A program made the position numbers and the translations under genes. DNA of 64,000 nt, taken from the NCBI GenBank assembly GCA_965218875.1, contig OZ244707.1, positions 1,736,001 through 1,800,000 on the forward strand, in the 5' to 3' direction. The notes below the pieces were generated by a model. It was not told the DNA's origin, made no database searches, and saw only the letters and a list, made by a program, of their open reading frames with translations. This document shows positions 59,425-64,000 of the stretch, piece after piece (within the stretch, counting starts at the first letter, position 1; each line of letters opens with the position of its first letter). Source of the DNA: CBDCMJ01 sp965218875. Its GTDB lineage: Bacteria; Chloroflexota; Dehalococcoidia; Lucifugimonadales; UBA3495.

Positions 59425-60555
59425 CTAGCCGAAGTAAGGGAGCTTCTCGAAGGAGCCCTCGACGATGGTCTTGGCGTCCAAGCCCATCCAGTCCTCCAGG
59501 ATGCTGGAGTAAACGCCGCGAAAGTCGTGGTTGGGCACCACGTCTCCCTGCTCCAGGTCTCTGGATTCCAGGGACGGATACTCGCTGTACTGGCCGCCCT
59601 TGACGCCTTCTCCCAGGATGAACGCAGCTCCCCCGGCGCCGTGGTCCGTGCCGGAGCCGTTGTCATGGGTCCGGCGGCCAAACTCGCTGAACATGAGCAT
59701 CGCCACGTTGTCGCCAACGCCGTGCTCCCGCAGGTCGTCGAAGAAGCACTCCACCCCTTCCGACACGTCCTTCCACAGCTTGTCGTGCATTCCAATCTGA
59801 TTGGAGTGGCTGTCGAAGCTGCCGTGGTCCACGTAGAAGATGCGGGTCCCGAAATCGGCCATGTGGATTTGGGCGATGCCCTTGAGCCTCTTGGCGATCA
59901 CGGTGTCTGGGTACTCCACGCTGGAGGAGTATATCTGGGGCGCTTCCTTGAGGATGTCCGCGCCCTTGAGGGTGTCCAACCCGGTCTGGCCCAAGTAGTC
60001 CATAACCGGCCCGCTGCCCATCACCGGCGAGTAGAGCCGCGCGAACCGGTCCAGGATGCGGGAGCGTTGGTCCTGCTCGGATATGGCGGGCAGTATTCCG
60101 TAGGTGTCCAGGTCGTCCACCACGGCCACCGGGACGCCGGGGAGCACCAAGGCCCGGAACAGCGAGGCGCCGAAAGCGATGGAGGTCAACACGTTTTCCT
60201 TGCGGGGGTCTATATCGCGGGTGGCCTTGCCCAGCCAACCCTCGGTACCCAGCTTGTCCGGCTCGCAGGTGTGCCAGATGTCCATGGAGCGAAAGTGGGA
60301 CCGCGGGGAGTCGGGGTAGCCCACGCCGTGGATGATGGCCAGTTCTCCCCGGTCCCAGATCGCCTTCATTGGCCCCATTTCGGGGTGGAAGCCAACCTCT
60401 CCGTCCAGAGGAATAACCTTCTCCTCGGGGACTAGTACGGTGGGGCGGTTATCCCGGTACAGGGGATTGGTGTAGGGTATGACCGTGTTCAGGTAGTCGT
60501 TGCCCCCGGTCAGTTGGAGCACCACCAGAACCGGGTCTTTCCTGGTGCTGGTCAT
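59425..60555 (-). CDS. DUF1501 family protein
   Basis: The 376-aa product starts VLVVLQLTGGNDYLNTVIPY, the family hallmark, and has IHGVGYPDSPRSHFRSMDIW, DFGTRIFYVDHGSFDSHSNQ, and MLMFSEFGRRTHDNGSGTDH. DUF1501 proteins resemble alkaline phosphatase/sulfatase-fold enzymes by their His/Asp pattern and are normally exported by the Tat path. Here the N-terminus has no twin-arginine or other signal peptide. It lies 30 bases downstream of the DUF1800 gene, the usual partner. Confidence 0.94.
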   Translation of the reverse strand: MTSTRKDPVLVVLQLTGGNDYLNTVIPYTNPLYRDNRPTVLVPEEKVIPLDGEVGFHPEMGPMKAIWDRGELAIIHGVGYPDSPRSHFRSMDIWHTCEPDKLGTEGWLGKATRDIDPRKENVLTSIAFGASLFRALVLPGVPVAVVDDLDTYGILPAISEQDQRSRILDRFARLYSPVMGSGPVMDYLGQTGLDTLKGADILKEAPQIYSSSVEYPDTVIAKRLKGIAQIHMADFGTRIFYVDHGSFDSHSNQIGMHDKLWKDVSEGVECFFDDLREHGVGDNVAMLMFSEFGRRTHDNGSGTDHGAGGAAFILGEGVKGGQYSEYPSLESRDLEQGDVVPNHDFRGVYSSILEDWMGLDAKTIVEGSFEKLPYFG

Positions 60556-60585
60556 CTCTCGCCTCTCCTCAGCAATGATAGTAGT

Positions 60586-61989
60586 CTAGGCGTACTGGTA
60601 TTCGCGCAGGGAAACTATGAGCTGGAGCAACTCGGATATGCGGCTCTCGGACGCCTCCACCTGGCCCGGAGTGTCCCAAGCGAAGTCGCCGCTTTCCGTG
60701 ATGTAGCCGACCAACTCCTGGCGGCTCTCCGAATACACTTCCAGAGGCCCCATGAGGTCTAGGCAGGCGTCCACCACCTTGTCGGGGGAGCGCTCCGCCT
60801 GGGCCTTCAGCCGGTCGACCATCGCCCGGATGCCCGGGCGGCCCAGGTCTCCCACTAGGTCGGCGGTGAAGTTCACCCGCCGCATCAGGGAGCCGCTGTT
60901 GATCCACTCGACGCCGGTATGCCAACCCTCCACGCTTGGGGGGTTGAGCAGGTCCTGACCCATGTAGGAGGGCTGCCGGGAGAGATCGCCGATGCCCGGC
61001 GCGGGAAACTCGGCGCCGCCGGCCAGCCTCAGGGTGCCTACCACCACTTCGGTGGGGCTCTTGAGGCGGGCGAACCGGGCGTTCTTGAAGAAGTCGGAGT
61101 TGAACAACACCCGCAGGGTGGAGCGGATGTCGTAGCCCGATTCCACCAGGGTATCGGCCAGCAGGTCCACCGCCTCCCGGTCCGCGGGCGGCGTGACCGC
61201 CCAAGCGGGGACCTGGGCCTCGTCGGCCACGAAGAAGTTATAGAGGTGGCGAGCGATGAACTGGGGGGTGGCCGGCTGCTCGCAGATGATGCGGATTATG
61301 TCGTCGCCGTTGAGGTTTCCGGTCTCCCCCAGGAACGTCTTCTCGCCGTCGTCGTGGTCTTCATCGCGGTACTCGAAGAACCAGTCATGACGGCCGATGG
61401 GACCGCGGGGAAGCTTGGGCTGGATGGTCCAGCCGGTGAAGGCCCGGGAGCACTCGCGGACGTCCACCTCGGTGTAGTTGCCCACGCCCATGCTGAACAA
61501 CTCCAGCAGCTCGCGCCCCCAGTTTTCGTTAACCGCGGAGGCGTGATTCTCGCAGTTGTCCAGCCAGTAAATCATGGCCGGGTCTTTGGCCATCTCCAGG
61601 AGGAGCTCCCGGTAGTCGCCCATGCCCTTCTCGCGGAACTTGACGATCATGTCCATTACGTCGTCGTAATGGTCCACCTTGGACACCCCGGTGGCGAACA
61701 CCTGGTGCCAAAATAGCGCCATCTTCTCTTCCAGAGGGCGCCTGGTGTTGATCATGTCGTGCAGCCACTCGGCGGCGCCCATGCCGGGGAGCGTTCCCGG
61801 CCGCCAGGTCCAAGGGTGGTAACGCATCATTTCGTTGCGGTCCAGGGGCTCCTGGGCCTCTGAGTCCAAAAGCTCTTTGACCGTGGCCTCGTATCCCTTG
61901 GCGGCGCGGGCCTCAAGCTCGTCGCGGGTAGCCCCGAAGGCGGCCCGCCGCATCAGGTGGGCCATCAGTGCAATATCTTCACCGGCCAT
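60586..61989 (-). CDS. DUF1800 family protein
   Basis: The 467-aa product matches DUF1800: AHLMRRAAFGATRDELEARA at the start, LEEKMALFWHQVFATGVSKV, WGRELLELFSMGVGNYTEVD, ECSRAFTGWTIQP, and LLNPPSVEGWHTGVEWINS. The family is all-helical and of unknown biochemical function, almost always next to DUF1501. No signal peptide is seen. The ATG at 61987-61989 has AGGAGG six to seven bases upstream; the longer frame to 62118 runs into a repeat and is rejected. It heads the minus-strand operon. Confidence 0.94.
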   Translation of the reverse strand: MAGEDIALMAHLMRRAAFGATRDELEARAAKGYEATVKELLDSEAQEPLDRNEMMRYHPWTWRPGTLPGMGAAEWLHDMINTRRPLEEKMALFWHQVFATGVSKVDHYDDVMDMIVKFREKGMGDYRELLLEMAKDPAMIYWLDNCENHASAVNENWGRELLELFSMGVGNYTEVDVRECSRAFTGWTIQPKLPRGPIGRHDWFFEYRDEDHDDGEKTFLGETGNLNGDDIIRIICEQPATPQFIARHLYNFFVADEAQVPAWAVTPPADREAVDLLADTLVESGYDIRSTLRVLFNSDFFKNARFARLKSPTEVVVGTLRLAGGAEFPAPGIGDLSRQPSYMGQDLLNPPSVEGWHTGVEWINSGSLMRRVNFTADLVGDLGRPGIRAMVDRLKAQAERSPDKVVDACLDLMGPLEVYSESRQELVGYITESGDFAWDTPGQVEASESRISELLQLIVSLREYQYA

Positions 61990-62145
61990 GCTTTCGCCTC
62001 CTATGCGGGTTGCGGTGTGCCGCCCAAATGATAGTTTAGCCGCGTGTTTGCTGTCAATGCGGCGGCCCCGACGGAGGGAAGTGCAAAACAGAGACTCGCC
62101 GGAAACCTGAGCGCCCAAGTCCTCGGCGTCCTCGTTCGCCCCGGC

Positions 62146-62280
62146 TCAGTCCGGGATAACGACAGTCCAGTTCTTCCAATACCGGTACGCCTTGAACCGG
62201 GCGTAGAGGTCCCGAGCTGGGTACGAGAGAGCGACCAGAGCGATGACACCGAGGAAAGCAGCTATGAGTGCCTGAGCCAT
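62146..62280 (-). CDS. Small single-pass membrane protein, 44 aa
   Basis: The product starts MAQALIAAFLGVIALVALSY, one membrane helix, followed by a basic-aromatic tail ARDLYARFKAYRYWKNW. It has an ideal ribosome-binding site (AGGAGG, five bases before the ATG at 62278-62280), so it is very likely translated. The site lies inside a predicted hairpin (62281-62315). No family is recognised. It forms a minus-strand unit, the most distal of three small genes. Confidence 0.7.
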   Translation of the reverse strand: MAQALIAAFLGVIALVALSYPARDLYARFKAYRYWKNWTVVIPD

Positions 62281-62315
62281 GACAACCTCCTGCGTGACGC
62301 AGCCGGGAGGTTGAC
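62281..62315 (-). promoter_or_regulatory. Hairpin occluding the Shine-Dalgarno of the 44-aa gene
   Basis: On the minus strand GTCAACCTCC (62315-62306) can pair with GGAGGTTGTC (62290-62281) over 9 of 10 positions. The latter contains the ribosome-binding site directly before the ATG. The 15-base loop can form a small extra stem. Confidence 0.55.
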
Positions 62316-62378
62316 AAACTCCTACTGAGGGGAGTAAGGTGGGACTGTTTCGAGTGTCAGCCCCCAAGGCTCCCGGAA

Positions 62379-62402
62379 GCCCCCGCCTGTCAGCGGGGGT
62401 TT
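62379..62402 (+). terminator. GC hairpin with short T tract
   Basis: CCCCCGC and GCGGGGG form a 7-bp stem around CTGTCA, followed by TTT on the plus strand. No plus-strand gene lies just upstream, so its role is unclear; it may end transcripts coming from the plus strand. Confidence 0.4.
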
Positions 62403-62516
62403 CGTCATTTGTGGGGCCATACTACCAGACCTTGCGGCCGAGGATCAAACCACTACGGCCGCTGGTAGTGCCGAACACAGACTCGCCGGAAACCTGAGGG
62501 AATTTATTTAAGTTCG

Positions 62517-62843
62517 CTACTCATCGGGTATATCTTGTCTGATCCTGTCCGCTAGCAGCCTGCCCCTGCCCTTCGGTACCTTATGGACCCTCACGTCTGA
62601 CGTCGCGCCGCCCTTAGTCTCAACCGTGATCGTAGCGTTGAAGATACCGGTGTCGATTCGCACCGAGGCGACCCGGCTGATGCGAATCTCGTCCTGAACG
62701 GTCCGCAGGCCCAGCCACTTCCGCTTCGTGGTGATGACCCGTGCGCCATCGTACTGCATCTGGTCGGGGAAGATGAACTGGGTCAGGGTGAAAAGGAACC
62801 AACTTGCCTGGATACGGGACGCCGACACTTTTATCGCTTCCAT
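62517..62843 (-). CDS. Small hypothetical protein, 108 aa, PH-like
   Basis: The product reads MEAIKVSASRIQASWFLFTL, then QMQYDGARVITTKRKWLGLR and RISRVASVRIDTGIFNATIT, an alternation of strands reminiscent of bacterial PH-domain (YdbT/YokE-like) proteins, ending in a helix RLLADRIRQDI. This assignment is by pattern only. The ATG at 62841-62843 is four bases after the stop of the preceding gene, so the pair is probably translationally coupled. A GTG further up (62861) is an alternative start inside the neighbour. Confidence 0.65.
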   Translation of the reverse strand: MEAIKVSASRIQASWFLFTLTQFIFPDQMQYDGARVITTKRKWLGLRTVQDEIRISRVASVRIDTGIFNATITVETKGGATSDVRVHKVPKGRGRLLADRIRQDIPDE

Positions 62844-62847
62844 CGGC

Positions 62848-63192
62848 TCATTCCCCCTCACCGGCGTTGGCCCTTGGGTTCCGTCCTAATTCCCGGCGCC
62901 GGGCCAATTCCTCCTCACGCTGGCCCCGAAGCTCCTCTCGATTGCCTTGACGTTCCTGTCGTACCTTCGCGGCGGCTTCTGCTGCTGACCGTGCCGCCTT
63001 CTGTTCCTGTCCTCTGGTTCTGACGGCTTTCTCCAACGCGAAGGCAAATATGAAGGGTACCGCCGCGATCCCAAAACCAGTGATGACGGCATGGATGTCC
63101 TGGAAGGCCCACTCTGCCCTAACGATCAGAACAAACGCCACTACTACGCCGAGCGCAGCACAGACAGCCGAAAAGAACCAGACAACGCTCAT
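62848..63192 (-). CDS. Small membrane protein with coiled-coil tail, 114 aa
   Basis: The product has two membrane helices, MSVVWFFSAVCAALGVVVAF and VITGFGIAAVPFIFAFALEK. A highly charged coiled-coil-like tail follows, rich in Arg, Glu, Gln and Ala (ARSAAEAAAKVRQERQGNRE). No family is recognised. The start is chosen at the ATG at 63190-63192, where an AAGGGGG ribosome-binding site overlaps a small GGGG-GTT-CCCC hairpin. It is the first gene of the minus-strand trio and is divergent from the 59-aa gene on the plus strand. Confidence 0.68.
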   Translation of the reverse strand: MSVVWFFSAVCAALGVVVAFVLIVRAEWAFQDIHAVITGFGIAAVPFIFAFALEKAVRTRGQEQKAARSAAEAAAKVRQERQGNREELRGQREEELARRRELGRNPRANAGEGE

Positions 63193-63455
63193 GGGGAACC
63201 CCCTTGCAGTAAGGATCAGGCTAACTCTGCGACAAGCGGCCCGTTCCAGGCGCAACCACAAGGGGGCACGTGGCCCATCCTTATCCACGGGTCGCGCCAG
63301 GGAAACGAGCTCGTCGCAGAGCAAACCCAAGTTACCGAAGGCCGGCCATGCCTGTCAAGGCTTGCTGTACGATTTGCCGTTTCCTGTCCTGCCGGCCCAG
63401 AAGGGACGGAGGTTCCAAGAACGGTCGAATTGGCCCTGGGGTATCGGGCTTGTGG

Positions 63456-63520
63456 TAAGATAGCGTAGCTAGGAAGCTAGCCATCTTAAAACAGCGAAAC
63501 CCGGTGCACTAACACCGGGT
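63456..63520 (+). promoter_or_regulatory. Two hairpins in the leader of the 59-aa gene
   Basis: First, TAAGAT pairs with ATCTTA (63456-63488) around an inner TAGCT/AGCTA stem. Second, ACCCGGTG pairs with CACCGGGT (63499-63520) around CACTAA. Neither has a U tract, so they look like RNA structure rather than simple terminators. Confidence 0.45.
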
Positions 63521-63589
63521 CTCGGCGGGGTACTGTGGGAGGGACGAAATCAACTCCCATGCTACCAGCCCTAGACGAACTGTGTCAAC

Positions 63590-63624
63590 GGCCTCCGTCG
63601 GCTTCGCTGAAACGGAGGTCTTTT
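63590..63624 (+). promoter_or_regulatory. Hairpin occluding the Shine-Dalgarno of the 59-aa gene (or an attenuator)
   Basis: GGCCTCCGT (63590-63598) pairs with ACGGAGGTC (63612-63620) in a 9-bp stem with one G-U. The right arm contains GGAGGT, the ribosome-binding site, six bases before the ATG. TTTT follows the stem, so it could also act as a terminator. Confidence 0.55.
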
Positions 63625-63625
63625 C

Positions 63626-63805
63626 ATGGGAACGCTAGACGACTGTGACAGGGAAGAGATCAAGCAGGCCGTGGAGAACGCGCGAGGTCGGGACCAGATC
63701 CAGCAACTTTCCGCTGTGTTGGCCATGGCTGACTTTGACTGGGCAATTCTCAAGGCCCTGGGGATCGTGGACAACGGCGAGGACGCCGAGGACCTGGGGG
63801 CTTAG
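63626..63805 (+). CDS. Small acidic helical protein, 59 aa
   Basis: The product starts MGTLDDCDREEIKQAVENAR, continues with a helix containing QIQQLSAVLAMADFDWAIL, and ends in the acidic VDNGEDAEDLGA. Composition is clearly protein-like, and GGAGGT lies six bases before the ATG, though within a hairpin. Its last codons and the sequence just after belong to a 38-nt block also present in inverse orientation at 62097-62134. No family is recognised. Confidence 0.65.
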   Translation: MGTLDDCDREEIKQAVENARGRDQIQQLSAVLAMADFDWAILKALGIVDNGEDAEDLGA

Positions 63806-63906
63806 GTTTCCGGCGGCTACGCTGTCGGCGTCTCGACTGATGACTATGGCAGGACACCAACGCTGGAAACCGACTTTGCCCCACGAACTGTAAGGAGTAA
63901 GAGAAC

Positions 63907-64000
63907 ATGACCATGGATGACACTAAAGTTTACCAGTCCATCCTGGCGGCAACGATGAACGGGGCCTTGTCTTGGGAGGATTCGGGCTCTGCCTTCTCCG
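63907..64000 (+). CDS. Start of a further small gene, cut by the window end
   Basis: The ATG at 63907 follows AAGGAG at nine bases. The visible 31 codons read MTMDDTKVYQSILAATMNGA followed by LSWEDSGSAF with no stop. It lies 101 bases after the 59-aa gene on the same strand. A second ATG three codons in is an alternative start. Too little is visible for an assignment. Confidence 0.55.
   Translation, partial: MTMDDTKVYQSILAATMNGALSWEDSGSAFS

Larger units (their letters stand above)
62092..62498. repeat. 20-bp direct repeats flanking the small membrane protein gene
   Basis: AGACTCGCCGGAAACCTGAG occurs exactly at 62092-62111 and 62479-62498, 387 bp apart, bracketing the 44-aa gene and its leader. 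The left copy is inside a 38-nt block (62097-62134) that is repeated in the opposite orientation at 63778-63815. Confidence 0.9.
63193..63625. other. 433-base divergent control region of the small-gene island
   Basis: No convincing gene. The right half holds three hairpins (63456-63488, 63499-63520, 63590-63620). TAAGAT at 63456 could be a -10 for the plus strand, but no good -35 is seen. Confidence 0.5.

Noticed and set aside
61990..62118. N-terminal extension of the DUF1800 protein
   Set aside because: The ATG at 61989 has AGGAGG at good spacing and begins the conserved family region; the extension lies partly in the 20-bp repeat.

Overview
The window is a 64 kb stretch of high-GC bacterial chromosome. 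It starts inside a dehydrogenase gene and ends inside a small gene of unknown function. No rRNA, tRNA or CRISPR array was found. Gene content points to Chloroflexota, probably a SAR202/Dehalococcoidia-like lineage. The reasons are a very large membrane protein with the Tyr-rich Chlor_Arch_YYY (DUF2298) domain, two luciferase-like flavin oxidoreductases, hydantoinases with an MmgE/PrpD protein, a TRAP transporter, a DUF1501/DUF1800 pair, and intergenic regions full of short dispersed repeats. This assignment is inference from family content, not from a marker gene.

Layout. 0-14 kb: catabolic enzymes (3-hydroxyisobutyrate dehydrogenase-like, class III aminotransferase, FAD/Fe-S 2-hydroxyacid dehydrogenase, SMP-30 lactonase with a carboxymuconolactone decarboxylase-like protein, VOC, NIPSNAP, class V aminotransferase, F420/FMN-type oxidoreductase). 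14-16 kb: an S9 peptidase. 16-20 kb: a phage remnant on the minus strand (portal, large terminase, zinc ribbon, a 59-aa protein), broken up by mobile repeats. 20.8-24.6 kb: a complete TRAP transporter operon. 24.7-27 kb: GIY-YIG protein, a possible HTH remnant and a large membrane protein. 27.3-35.2 kb: LOG-like protein, enolase and GAPDH, followed by a 1577-aa membrane glycosyltransferase/YYY fusion. 35.2-36.05 kb: a gap between convergent genes with a promoter-like AT-rich patch and a candidate structured RNA. 36-41.2 kb: a potassium-uptake operon (TrkH/KtrB, three TrkA/RCK-type proteins, UspA) that runs into pheA. 41.7-48 kb: leuS, cobI, a second LLM oxidoreductase and two alpha/beta hydrolases. 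48-53 kb: two hydantoinase paralogues around an MmgE/PrpD gene. 53-55.6 kb: VOC, 2-aminoadipate-type aminotransferase, HEPN-like protein. 55.7-62 kb: a minus-strand run DUF1800, DUF1501, NHL propeller, small hypothetical, ThDP enzyme, small hypothetical. 62-64 kb: an island of very small genes with unusual RNA structure at their ribosome-binding sites.

Much of the non-coding DNA belongs to recognisable repeat families. Family A is a 135-bp non-autonomous element with 16-bp terminal inverted repeats; both complete copies carry an exact 8-bp target-site duplication. Family B is a ~130-bp palindromic element present twice in opposite orientation. Family C is a 28-bp hairpin present six times. 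Family D is a ~130-bp unit present four times. There is also a ~200-255-bp tandem repeat and a 24-bp minisatellite.

The most unusual signal is in the last 2 kb. Three of the small genes have their Shine-Dalgarno sequence inside a predicted hairpin, one of them behind a multi-hairpin leader. Gene ends there share a 38-nt sequence in opposite orientations, and an exact 20-bp direct repeat flanks one cassette. No function is recognised for these genes.
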